Positions 36,419 through 44,549 of a stretch of DNA of 64,000 nucleotides are shown here, in pieces. The notes under the pieces are model-generated. The model was given only the letters and a program-made list of their open reading frames with translations. It did not search any database and was not told the DNA's origin. The DNA comes from Aliivibrio fischeri ATCC 7744 = JCM 18803 = DSM 507 (GTDB lineage: Bacteria; Pseudomonadota; Gammaproteobacteria; Enterobacterales; Vibrionaceae), in assembly GCF_023983475.1 (NCBI RefSeq), contig NZ_CP092712.1, positions 620,001 through 684,000 on the forward strand. Reading direction: 5' to 3'. Position 1 is the stretch's first letter; every line of letters begins with the position of its first letter. A program made the position numbers and the translations under genes.

Positions 36419-38638
36419 CTAATTCCTTGATGTTATTACCTTTATTAAACCTTGGCTAATTGCTTGTTCACAAGCTAAGCGTATATTATTACTTGCGAAA
36501 CTTGCGGCTGGTGCATTATCTATCGCTCGATAATTTACCCATTGGCTGCTTGATAACTCTTCACTCAAATGTTGAGCAGCATTAGTCGCCATTAATAGAA
36601 TATCAATTAATTCTCTATCATTAATTGCAGTGTAGGCCCGTGGTAAAAATGGGTATTCAACCATTCCTATATTAACAGTTTTATCAATTAAGATGTTTGA
36701 ATCGAAATTATTAATCCAACGTTGAACGGTTTCAGCCATTTCTTGAACGCTACAGGTTGAGTCCGATTTATGCTCGATATAGAGAAAGCTTGCATCTGAA
36801 AAATGATAAATACGACTTGGAGAAGTCACAACAGAAGATAAGTAATCCCCAAAGGCTTTCTCAATTGATAAACCTTCCTGGTAGCCATGAGTTAGATATA
36901 GCTCTTGTAACATAGGAATATGGAATAGAGTGAACCGCAATCTATCACTTAGTGGTTCATTGATTAATTCACCTAAATGCCATTGCTCAATATTAGAACT
37001 ACTTTGTTGTAGTGATGACGGTAACCTCTCTGTTAGCAAACGTAAGTTACGTAATCCACTGCGAGGATGGGTGTAATATTTATTTAGTAACAGATGGAGA
37101 CGTTTTTTCAAGAAACGATTCACTTGTTGTTTTCTGAATGCATAAATGGAAATGATAGTTAGTAATGCAACTAAGAATCCTGCAATCTTTTGAATTTTAA
37201 GCGTTTGTAAATGATTTTCTTTTAATTGAGCTTCTAATCCTTGGTAATGCAGAGATTGTTCAATAATACTTTTTTGTTGTCTAAATACTTCTTCATTGAT
37301 TTCGTTTTGAACCGCTTGAATAGACGAGTTCAATGTTTCGTATTCACGTTGAGCTTTTAATGCGGCTTCAAATAATCCCATTTTTTCATAGGTTTCAGAA
37401 AGCAATTTCTGAGATTGTAATTTTAGCGGTTTATCATTGTCTTTTTTGCTATACACAATCGCAGTCTGAATATCATTAATAGCCAGATCCGGTTTATTGT
37501 TTATTAGATTCAATTTTGCTTGTAGAAGAGCCGCTCTTGCCTTCTGCTTTGGCAGTTTTACGTATTCATTAAGGTTGTTGGCTTGTTTTAAGTAATGCTC
37601 ACTTAATGCGTAGTTGTAGAGTAAGAAATAAGTATTTGCGATATCTAATCGTAATGAGATTAATTTATTAACGTTATTTTTTTCTTTCTCTTGATCCAGA
37701 GCGTTAAAGTACTGTACTAACGCCAAGTTGAATCGACCTTGTTTAAGGTGTATCTGAGCGATTAAGGTTAAAACGTTAGAAAGTTGCTCGCTGTTATTGT
37801 AACGGCCGTAAAATTCAGCCGATTGCGAGGCGTGCTCAAGCGCTTTATCCAGTACTTTTCTCTGGAAAAAAAGTTCACCTAATAAGAAGTTAGCCCGAGC
37901 TAGTTGACCACTTTGATCCGCTTCAATTGATTGCCAGTAAGCACTTAATAACTCTGTTAATGCCTGATCAAATTGTTTGTTCTGTAAAAAGTGTCGACCA
38001 TAAGAAATATGATAGAAAATGAGGCTGCTTGGATCTTTTAGTTTTGCCCCATGAGTCATTGCTTGTTTGTAATATTGTTGTGCTTTGCTGTTGTTTCCTT
38101 GTTCGGATTCAACTTCAGCATGAATTAACGCAAAACCAAAATACAGTTTGTCGTGAATGCCAATGGTATTGCCTGATTCAAGTAACTCTTGCTCAATAGT
38201 CGCTAAAATACTATTTGTTTCATCTACGTCTTTGGTTAAGTTCCACCATAAATAAGCATAGATTAATTTAGATTCTAAATAGCCTGACTTTAATTGAAAG
38301 TCTTTAGCTAGGGATATCGCTTCTTTGATTGCTTCAATCGCTTCTCTATTTTTATTTAATCTTTTATTAGCGAGAGCTTTAATTTGAAACGCTTCAACAG
38401 TACTTATTGGTGTTCTAATGGTGCGTTCAGAATCATTGTTAATTGGAATTTGATTCGGATTTTGACCCGGCGAGATTTGTCTTTGTTCAAGATATTGATT
38501 AACGATTCTAAGTGATTGCGCAGGTTTGGTATCTAAAAGTTGGTAAGCATCATTCAGAATTGGAGCTGAGAAAAATTTAGCCCATGCAGAAAGTGGGAAA
38601 AACACAAAAATAAAAAGAAGACACTGACGGAAAGACAT
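36419..38638 (-). CDS. secreted or membrane TPR protein with degenerate GGDEF-like C-terminus
   Basis: 739 residues from the ATG at 38638. A signal peptide (MSFRQCLLFIFVFFPLSAWA) leads to about ten tetratricopeptide-type repeats (residues 60-450), then a short coiled coil and one transmembrane helix (IQKIAGFLVALLTIISIYAF). The cytoplasmic tail has HPRSGLRNLRLLTERL, similar to the DPLTGLxNRR start of GGDEF domains, and YHFSDASFLYIEH where GGDEF would lie; no catalytic residues remain. It may sense periplasmic signals through the TPRs. Substrate unknown. Confidence 0.75.
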   Translation of the reverse strand: MSFRQCLLFIFVFFPLSAWAKFFSAPILNDAYQLLDTKPAQSLRIVNQYLEQRQISPGQNPNQIPINNDSERTIRTPISTVEAFQIKALANKRLNKNREAIEAIKEAISLAKDFQLKSGYLESKLIYAYLWWNLTKDVDETNSILATIEQELLESGNTIGIHDKLYFGFALIHAEVESEQGNNSKAQQYYKQAMTHGAKLKDPSSLIFYHISYGRHFLQNKQFDQALTELLSAYWQSIEADQSGQLARANFLLGELFFQRKVLDKALEHASQSAEFYGRYNNSEQLSNVLTLIAQIHLKQGRFNLALVQYFNALDQEKEKNNVNKLISLRLDIANTYFLLYNYALSEHYLKQANNLNEYVKLPKQKARAALLQAKLNLINNKPDLAINDIQTAIVYSKKDNDKPLKLQSQKLLSETYEKMGLFEAALKAQREYETLNSSIQAVQNEINEEVFRQQKSIIEQSLHYQGLEAQLKENHLQTLKIQKIAGFLVALLTIISIYAFRKQQVNRFLKKRLHLLLNKYYTHPRSGLRNLRLLTERLPSSLQQSSSNIEQWHLGELINEPLSDRLRFTLFHIPMLQELYLTHGYQEGLSIEKAFGDYLSSVVTSPSRIYHFSDASFLYIEHKSDSTCSVQEMAETVQRWINNFDSNILIDKTVNIGMVEYPFLPRAYTAINDRELIDILLMATNAAQHLSEELSSSQWVNYRAIDNAPAASFASNNIRLACEQAISQGLIKVITSRN

Positions 38639-38688
38639 GTAAAGGATCCACAAAAAAACAACCATTACATACTATCGTTGTGAGGGGA

Positions 38689-38721
38689 TTTGTCTACAAA
38701 GAAACGTTCTTTGTAGACAAA
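38689..38721. repeat. perfect 15-bp inverted repeat between queF and the TPR gene
   Basis: TTTGTCTACAAAGAA - ACG - TTCTTTGTAGACAAA (38689-38703, 38707-38721). It lies just downstream of queF and upstream of the TPR gene, both on the minus strand. No T-run follows on either strand. It could be a terminator, a processing hairpin or an operator. Confidence 0.85.
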
Positions 38722-38736
38722 ATTAATCAAAATGTC

Positions 38737-39582
38737 TTACTGGCGAGCTAAACGTAAATTGTCTTTAGGTGCCAATAGATGCGAGCTACGGAATGGATTG
38801 ATATCAAGACCACCGCGTCGTGTGTAACGAGCAAATACGGTTAATGATTCTGGTGCGCAATATTTCATAATATCAGTGTAAATGCGTTCTACACATTGCT
38901 CATGAAACTCATTATGTTGACGGAAAGAGATTAAATAGCGTAGTAACTTCTCACGATCAATTTTTTTGCCTTTGTATTGAATCTCAACACTGCCCCAATC
39001 GGGTTGGTTTGTAATTAAGCAGTTAGATTTTAATAAATGACTGTGCAGTGTTTCTTCAATTTCTGCATCAGATGTACTCGATTCTAAATAAGCGGCATTG
39101 AACTCGTAATCATCAATAATAATATCTTGATCATCAATGCATTCGCCTTGCATATCAACAATAGGTTGTTGTGAATATCGTTGTACAGGGAATACATCTA
39201 CTTTTATGGTTTCACCTGCACATGCACTTAAATCTTTTACCAATGTTTCTTTTACTTCATCCCAGGAGGTGAATTTTGTTTGGTTAAAACTGTTTAGATA
39301 AAGTTTAAACGATTTTGATTCAACAAGGTTTGGGCTCGTTGCAGGTAGTGCGACTTCACCAACAGCTACTTGTGGTAAACCATTTTGATTTAGCCACGAC
39401 AGTTCATATAGCGTCCATACATCACAACCTACAAAAGGAAGTTCATCACCTAGTGCAAGATCATCACGATTAAGACTTCGAGGAACCGCTTGTAGTAATT
39501 CAGGCTCGTAAGTGTGTTTGTATTCTGTTTTTTGTCCAAGGGTCAGTGATTTTAGCTCATCTGCATTGGTGTATTTAGTCAT
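38737..39582 (-). CDS. queF: NADPH-dependent 7-cyano-7-deazaguanine reductase QueF
   Basis: 281 residues, the long two-domain (YqcD) QueF class. The substrate-binding motif [17 protein letters not shown] is near residue 89; the catalytic Cys is in [14 protein letters not shown] near 188; [19 protein letters not shown] follows. It reduces preQ0 to preQ1 in queuosine synthesis. It is divergent from syd, as in E. coli. No preQ1 riboswitch is seen in the short divergent region. Confidence 0.94.
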   Translation of the reverse strand: MTKYTNADELKSLTLGQKTEYKHTYEPELLQAVPRSLNRDDLALGDELPFVGCDVWTLYELSWLNQNGLPQVAVGEVALPATSPNLVESKSFKLYLNSFNQTKFTSWDEVKETLVKDLSACAGETIKVDVFPVQRYSQQPIVDMQGECIDDQDIIIDDYEFNAAYLESSTSDAEIEETLHSHLLKSNCLITNQPDWGSVEIQYKGKKIDREKLLRYLISFRQHNEFHEQCVERIYTDIMKYCAPESLTVFARYTRRGGLDINPFRSSHLLAPKDNLRLARQ

Positions 39583-39686
39583 ATTGAAAATACCAAAAGT
39601 AGATTAGAATAAGGCGTACTAAGTAGACAGCCTTTCGTTTAATATTGGATAGTTTACTTGAAATTTTATCTTATGAGGAGAATCGA

Positions 39687-40238
39687 ATGCCACTTTCGGT
39701 AGAGCAAGCGCTTGCTAACTTTAGCCAACGTTATGTAGAAGCATGGAAAGCACAACATGATTGCTTGCCAATTAATGAAGAGTTAGTGGGATTAGCTTCT
39801 CCTTGTATTGAAGAAACGCGAGATTTAGAAATATCTTGGCAACCTATTGTTAGAGATGAAGCGATTCGTTTGCATAATATCGAGCAAGGAATTGAATTGG
39901 ATCTTCATGACGACTTCCATGCATTTTATGGCACTCAATATAGTGCGGATATGACAGCCAAGTTTGAAGATATGAATATTGAACTTCTTCAAGTGTGGAG
40001 CGATGAGGATCTGGAGCGTTTGCAAGGCAATATGCTAGGTCATTTAGTCATGCAGCGTCGTCTGAAACTAGTACCGACTTTATTTGTTGCTGTTACAGAT
40101 GATGAAATGGAAGTCGTTTCTATTTGTAATCAATCTGGTGAAGTGATTTTAGATCGCGTTGGTACTAAAAATAGAACAGTATTAGCGGCGAATATGGCTG
40201 AGTTTTTAAATAAACTAGAGCCGGTTATTGCTGCATAG
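39687..40238 (+). CDS. syd: SecY-interacting protein Syd
   Basis: 183 residues from the ATG at 39687, chosen because GAGGAG lies seven bases before it; a start at 39645 would add 14 residues. N-terminus MPLSVEQALANFSQRYVEAW and the acidic surface motifs are typical of Syd, a small cytoplasmic protein that binds SecY at the inner membrane and helps check translocon integrity. Divergent from queF. Confidence 0.92.
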   Translation: MPLSVEQALANFSQRYVEAWKAQHDCLPINEELVGLASPCIEETRDLEISWQPIVRDEAIRLHNIEQGIELDLHDDFHAFYGTQYSADMTAKFEDMNIELLQVWSDEDLERLQGNMLGHLVMQRRLKLVPTLFVAVTDDEMEVVSICNQSGEVILDRVGTKNRTVLAANMAEFLNKLEPVIAA

Positions 40239-40319
40239 TTAATTGGTAAATGATTAAATCAATTCCGGTGTAATTACGTCGGAATTTTTATTTTTAAAGT
40301 GGTTAGGAAAAGAGCGTTA

Positions 40320-41093
40320 ATGTTTGTTACTGAGTTAGATTTTGAAGTGTATTGTGATACTTCGATGGCAGCGGTAGAAAAGGCAATAAATTATTGTTTA
40401 GATTGCCTACGTTACAATGGACAAGTTATTGGCCGTGAATTACCTGTTGTGATGAAAGGAACGAACTTTGTTGCTCGTGTTGTTTGTCCTGAAGTAGATT
40501 CATTACATCCGGATAATCACAGCCCTCAGGTAAAGCTAGCTTTCAAACAACTGAGTGAGTTTGGATTATTACAACCTAAAGTTAAAGTGGTTGGCCAAGA
40601 CATGAACTCAGATCCTAGTGATGAGAGTGAAACCGTTAGTTGGCAAATTCTTTATACTAGCCATTTACATACGTGTTCGCCGATTCGACATGGTGAGACA
40701 TTCCAACCTATTCCATTATACCGTTTACCTGCGGTAGCCAATGGTGATCAAAAACAGCTTATTAAATGGCAAGAAGATTGGAGTGCATGTGATCAATTAC
40801 AGATGAATGGCTCTGTTGTTGAGCATCCTTCATTACATGAGATCAGTTCAAGCAAAAGTCACCTATTTAAACGTGGTTGGGATTTGTGTCGTCGTATGGC
40901 GGTAGTAAGTGGCATTCCAACGTATTTATACATTTATCGTGTGGCTGGCGAGAGTAAAGAGAAAGAGCAAGCACGTCGTTGTCCTGTGTGTGATGGGGAT
41001 TGGGCTTTAAAAGAGCCGCTTCATGAAGTATTTGATTTCAAATGTGATGAATGCTTATTAGTAAGTAATTTATCTTGGGACTTTAAAGACTAA
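40320..41093 (+). CDS. DUF2310 zinc-ribbon-containing protein
   Basis: 257 residues from the ATG at 40320 (AGGAAAAGAG upstream). The C-terminus has paired CxxC motifs (RRCPVCDGDW and FKCDECLLVS), a zinc ribbon. The N-terminal 200 residues have no recognised motif. It matches a Vibrio/gamma-proteobacterial family described as a zinc-ribbon, possibly nucleic-acid-binding protein. It lies downstream of syd with 81 bases between. Confidence 0.78.
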   Translation: MFVTELDFEVYCDTSMAAVEKAINYCLDCLRYNGQVIGRELPVVMKGTNFVARVVCPEVDSLHPDNHSPQVKLAFKQLSEFGLLQPKVKVVGQDMNSDPSDESETVSWQILYTSHLHTCSPIRHGETFQPIPLYRLPAVANGDQKQLIKWQEDWSACDQLQMNGSVVEHPSLHEISSSKSHLFKRGWDLCRRMAVVSGIPTYLYIYRVAGESKEKEQARRCPVCDGDWALKEPLHEVFDFKCDECLLVSNLSWDFKD

Positions 41094-41104
41094 GTTTGGT
41101 TGAA

Positions 41105-41136
41105 TAAAAATGGGAGCCTAGATGCTCCCATTTTTT
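41105..41136. terminator. bidirectional terminator between convergent genes
   Basis: Perfect 12-bp stem AAAAATGGGAGC / GCTCCCATTTTT (41106-41117, 41124-41135), serving the DUF2310 gene and possibly the convergent yaiI gene. Confidence 0.88.
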
Positions 41137-41584
41137 ATATTTTGGTTTTGGCTAAAATGCGATCCAATTGATTCGCAAATTCTCGACGTTCTGTTTGAGA
41201 AAGTGGAGCTGGGCCACCAGTTTGAATGCCACTGGCACGCATTGTATCCATAAAATCACGAATATTTAATCGAGCTTTAATGGTTGCTTCGGTGTATAAC
41301 TCACCACGAGGGTTTAATACTTGTACTTTCTTCTCAATGAGCTCTGCGGCTAATGGAATATCTGCACTGATCACCAAATCGCCCGCTTCAGAGCGCTTTA
41401 CAATTTCATCATCAGCAACATCAAATCCAGATTCGACTTGCATTGAGCGAATATTGGCGGCACTTGGCACTGGAATATAATGGTTAGCGACTAAAGTTAG
41501 TTGAATTCCAGTTCGAGTTGCAGCGCGAAATAGCACTTCTTTTACTACTTTTGGACATGCGTCAGCATCAACCCAAATTTGCAT
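41135..41584 (-). CDS. yaiI: YaiI/UPF0178 (DUF188) family protein
   Basis: 149 residues. [20 protein letters not shown] is the family hallmark, followed by [14 protein letters not shown] and a TGGPAPLS motif. It is a PIN-like/NYN-related fold with conserved aspartates suggesting nuclease activity, unproven. Its first codon shares a base with the stop of the upstream small gene, so the two are co-translated. Confidence 0.9.
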   Translation of the reverse strand: MQIWVDADACPKVVKEVLFRAATRTGIQLTLVANHYIPVPSAANIRSMQVESGFDVADDEIVKRSEAGDLVISADIPLAAELIEKKVQVLNPRGELYTEATIKARLNIRDFMDTMRASGIQTGGPAPLSQTERREFANQLDRILAKTKI

Positions 41585-41853
41585 TATTTATTCTCCAGAG
41601 CCATCAAGCGGTTGGTTAGCTCTTTGACTTGTTGTTCAAGTTGAGCAATACGCTCATCTGCGGTTAATGAGGTTTCTCGAACTTCTATTTTTGGTACATG
41701 AGAAGTCGATTTAAATGATTTTACCGCAGCAATAATAGCAGGCATAGGGACTGGAGTCGTTAAGCGAGCTCGTACCAATGCCGTGGTTGGTTTTTTGCCT
41801 TCACCGGTTAAATCTTGCAGAATTTTTTGCAGTTCATCCGTTACATTTTTCAT
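41584..41853 (-). CDS. small conserved hypothetical protein with C-terminal coiled coil
   Basis: 89 residues. An N-terminal region ([20 protein letters not shown]) reads like a small helical DNA-binding domain of the kind seen at the start of KfrA-like proteins, but this is only a resemblance; residues 60-89 ([20 protein letters not shown]) form a clear heptad coiled coil. It is co-translated with yaiI (shared base at stop/start). I do not recognise the family with confidence. Confidence 0.65.
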   Translation of the reverse strand: MKNVTDELQKILQDLTGEGKKPTTALVRARLTTPVPMPAIIAAVKSFKSTSHVPKIEVRETSLTADERIAQLEQQVKELTNRLMALENK

Positions 41854-41991
41854 TGTGACTTCCTATATTTCAGCTTTGTTTATAATAACGAATTCTCTAT
41901 ACCAATCCTAGAAGAATAAAAGTGTGATGAAAATCACGTGAAATAATGGGTATTAAATAGATGAAAATGGAAAAAAGAGAACATGCTTGTG

Positions 41992-42024
41992 CGATATCTC
42001 TCACGTGCAAGGTGAGAAATATCG
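41992..42024. repeat. hairpin upstream of csrB
   Basis: Near-perfect 13-bp inverted repeat CGATATCTCTCAC - GTGCAAG - GTGAGAAATATCG (one mismatch), followed by TTTATTTTAT. About 110 bases upstream of the csrB promoter. The rest of 41854-42139 is AT-rich, with the fragment TATACCAATCCTAG near 41900 resembling the end of the palindromic repeat family, and a perfect 7-1-7 palindrome at 42045-42059. Confidence 0.6.
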
Positions 42025-42139
42025 TTTATTTTATCGTAAATTAGAATAAGAGTCTTATTAAGTTGTTGTTATTAATGGTGTTTTATTTTTTGATATGATT
42101 GTGGATGCAAAGAAAGATAAAAAATATGTCGCTAGACCA

Positions 42140-42167
42140 TTGTTCAAAAAAGTCAAAAGCGTAATCT
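42140..42167 (+). promoter_or_regulatory. csrB promoter
   Basis: -35 TTGTTC (42140-42145), 16-base spacer, -10 TAATCT (42162-42167). Predicted start near 42175 gives an RNA opening GTCGGAAGG, similar to E. coli CsrB, which opens GTCGACAGGG. Confidence 0.65.
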
Positions 42168-42174
42168 TATTGGT

Positions 42175-42589
42175 GTCGGAAGGATACTGACACGGAACAG
42201 GAACTAGCCAAGGATTTGGTAAGCTTCAGGATGAAGCATTCGGTTATTTAGGATGAATAATCGGCAAGGAAAGCAAAGGACATTGAACGGACGCAATAGT
42301 AACTTGGATGGTTGCTACTAAGGAAGACAATGGATACCTCTAGGATAGAGGAAGGACTGAACATCAGGATGATGTAAGGGACACCGCTCACGGAACAAGT
42401 GAAGAGAGTTAACGACGGACTGTTGACGGATCAGGATGAGATCAAGGACACCGCTAGGACGGCGACGAACGGAATAAGCTGAAGGAGTCAGCATACTATC
42501 ATGGATTTGATGCATGGAGCACCACTTAGTAGCCGGACTGCTGCGAGTAGAGTTATAACCCCATTAAGCGAGAGCTTGATGGGGTTTTT
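42175..42589 (+). ncRNA. csrB: CsrB-family small RNA (CsrA-sequestering)
   Basis: About 415 bases with no ORF but about 29 GGA triplets, many as AGGA or ACGGA in small hairpin loops (for example ATCAGGATGAT, CTCTAGGATAGAG, GCTTCAGGATGAAGC). The 3' end is a strong terminator, AACCCCATTAAGC / GCTTGATGGGGTT then five T. This is the architecture of CsrB/CsrC RNAs, which bind many CsrA dimers and relieve CsrA repression. In Vibrio such RNAs are driven by the VarS/VarA (GacS/GacA) system. Vibrio genomes carry several csrB genes; which paralogue this is cannot be told. Confidence 0.92.
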
Positions 42590-42707
42590 CTTTTTTACGC
42601 AATCATTAGCACTTATACCCCCACCGAATACGCCCATTTCCTAGTTTAAAAAAACATCAATTTATCTAGATCACATTTTTAATCTGTAAATTATTAATAT
42701 TCGTGAG

Positions 42708-42760
42708 TTGAATCATATTTGCTCAATTATGTTATGTAACCGGTTACTGAAACCGGTTAC
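42708..42760 (+). promoter_or_regulatory. cel operon promoter with two LacI-type operators
   Basis: -35 TTGAAT (42708-42713), 18-base spacer, -10 TTATGT (42732-42737). Overlapping the start point are two operators: GTAACCGGTTAC, a perfect 12-bp palindrome at 42736-42747, and GAAACCGGTTAC at 42749-42760, 13 bases apart centre to centre. The central CG and the AACCGGTT core fit LacI-family binding, hence CelI. Confidence 0.8.
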
Positions 42761-42816
42761 ATTTCTCACCAGTGAATAAAAGTTAATAAATTTATAATTC
42801 TAATTAGGGGTGAACA

Positions 42817-44172
42817 ATGAGTACTCAAGCGGTAAATTTGCAAAGTACTATCATGGAAAAGGTGAATAAATTCCTACCTAAAGTTTTAAAGGTTGTGAAT
42901 TCAAAACCGATCGTAGCGATTAAAGAAGGCTTCATGTTAACAATGCCATTGACCATTATAGGTTCAGTGTTTTTGTTATTGGCGTTTGTACCTATTGATG
43001 GTTACAGCGAGTTTATGGCTGGAATTTTTGGAGCAGAGTGGTCAACACCATTGTTCCAAGTTGTAGGGGCAACATTTGATATTTTGGCACTAATTGGTGC
43101 TTTTGGTATTGCGTATACTTACGTTAAATATGAAGGACATAATGGTGTAAATGCGGGGGTATTAGCCATTGTTTCTCTTCTTATTGTAATGAATGCCTTT
43201 GTTGTCGCACCTGATGGTGTAACTCAAATTGGTGGCGTAATACCGAAAGCCTTTCTTGGTGGTAAAGGTATGATTGCAGCCATCGTGATTGGTTTAGTTG
43301 TTGGTATTATTTATTCAATGGCCTTTAATCGTAATTGGGTTATCAAACTGCCTGATAGTGTGCCTGAAGGGGTATCCAATGCTTTTAAATCGCTTATTCC
43401 TGGTTTTCTTATTATCACTCTTGCTTTCTTAACTTACATCTTCTTTGAAGTTGTATTTGAAAGAACCTTTATTGAAACCATCTATCATATTATTCAAACG
43501 CCACTACAAAGCATGTCTGATTCATTCTTTGGAGCGGTTGGTATTGCTTTACTTATCTCTCTACTTTGGTGGTGTGGTGTTCACGGTCCAGTTATTGTTA
43601 TGGGCATTATGGGACCAATCGTGACAGCGAACGCACTTCATAATCAATCTATCGTGAATGCAGGCGAAGCATTGATTGCTGGCGAAAATGGCAAAGTAGT
43701 AACTAACCAGTTTGTTGACCAATTCATTACTGTTGGTGGGTCAGGTTTAACGTTTGGTTTAGTGTGCTGCATGGTGTTATTTGCCCGCTCTATTCAGTTC
43801 AAACAGCTTGGTCGCCTTTCTTTTATCCCAGGTATTTTCAATATCAATGAACCTGTGATTTTTGCAACTCCAATTATCTTTAACCCAATCATGTTTATTC
43901 CATTTGTAACAGCACCTGTGCTATCAGCAATTATGGTTTATACGTCAATTAATATGGGATTTGTTGGTCCATTTACCGCAGTTCAAGTGCCTTGGACAAC
44001 GCCTATGGTGCTTAGCGGATTCATCGTTGGTGGTTGGAGTGCAGCATTACTACAAATAGCCGTGTTCTGTATGACAGTGTGCGTTTATTTCCCATTCTTT
44101 AAATATCAAGACAAGTTAGCTGCTCAAGATGAAGCAAAGGCAGCAGCGCCAACATCACAAGCAACAGCTTAA
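42817..44172 (+). CDS. celC: cellobiose PTS permease, EIIC component
   Basis: 451 residues, about ten transmembrane helices, PTS lactose/cellobiose EIIC family. Conserved WWCGVHGPVIVMG near residue 250 and the substrate loop FNINEPVIFATPIIFNPIM near 345 are typical. It transports cellobiose across the inner membrane during phosphorylation. First gene of the operon behind the twin operators. AGGGGTG precedes the ATG. The cluster order equals celCBGKAI of Vibrio fischeri, and I use those names; in enteric naming this is chbC. Confidence 0.93.
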   Translation: MSTQAVNLQSTIMEKVNKFLPKVLKVVNSKPIVAIKEGFMLTMPLTIIGSVFLLLAFVPIDGYSEFMAGIFGAEWSTPLFQVVGATFDILALIGAFGIAYTYVKYEGHNGVNAGVLAIVSLLIVMNAFVVAPDGVTQIGGVIPKAFLGGKGMIAAIVIGLVVGIIYSMAFNRNWVIKLPDSVPEGVSNAFKSLIPGFLIITLAFLTYIFFEVVFERTFIETIYHIIQTPLQSMSDSFFGAVGIALLISLLWWCGVHGPVIVMGIMGPIVTANALHNQSIVNAGEALIAGENGKVVTNQFVDQFITVGGSGLTFGLVCCMVLFARSIQFKQLGRLSFIPGIFNINEPVIFATPIIFNPIMFIPFVTAPVLSAIMVYTSINMGFVGPFTAVQVPWTTPMVLSGFIVGGWSAALLQIAVFCMTVCVYFPFFKYQDKLAAQDEAKAAAPTSQATA

Positions 44173-44204
44173 TTAAAACAGATTAGATGAGTATCGAGGT
44201 TATT

Positions 44205-44510
44205 ATGAAAAAGATTTTATTACTATGTGCAGCAGGTATGTCTACGTCAATGGTTGTAAAAAAAATGCGTGAATCAGCAGAACAAAAAGGATTAGATATT
44301 CATATCGAAGCCCACGGCGTTGAAACGATTCAAGACTATTTATCTGAATATGATTTATTCCTATTAGGGCCACAAATTCGCTTTAAAAAAGACGAACTTC
44401 AGAAATTGGCAGATGAAGTAAATAAGAAAGTCGAAGTCATCGACATGATGGATTACGGCATGATGAAAGGCGAGAAGATCCTAAATGATGCATTGGCTCT
44501 TTTAGACTAA
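44205..44510 (+). CDS. celB: cellobiose PTS EIIB component
   Basis: 101 residues from the ATG at 44205 (GAGGT upstream; an earlier ATG at 44187 lacks support). The phospho-accepting Cys8 is in MKKILLLCAAGMSTSMVVKK, the lactose/cellobiose EIIB signature. It takes phosphate from EIIA (CelA) and passes it to cellobiose bound to CelC. Length is normal for the family. Confidence 0.94.
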   Translation: MKKILLLCAAGMSTSMVVKKMRESAEQKGLDIHIEAHGVETIQDYLSEYDLFLLGPQIRFKKDELQKLADEVNKKVEVIDMMDYGMMKGEKILNDALALLD

Positions 44511-44549
44511 CCATATTCAGTTGGCTACAGTAATAGACAGGAATTTGAA

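Noticed and set aside
39583-39686. preQ1 riboswitch upstream of queF
   Set aside because: No short C-rich pseudoknot pattern found in the 104-base divergent region.
42045-42059. GacA/VarA box upstream of csrB
   Set aside because: It is a perfect palindrome, but the half-site spacing is wrong for TGTAAG-N6-CTTACA; kept only as an unexplained palindrome.
42655-42700. CRP site upstream of celC
   Set aside because: Only one half (ATCACA) is recognisable; the TGTGA half at the right distance is missing.
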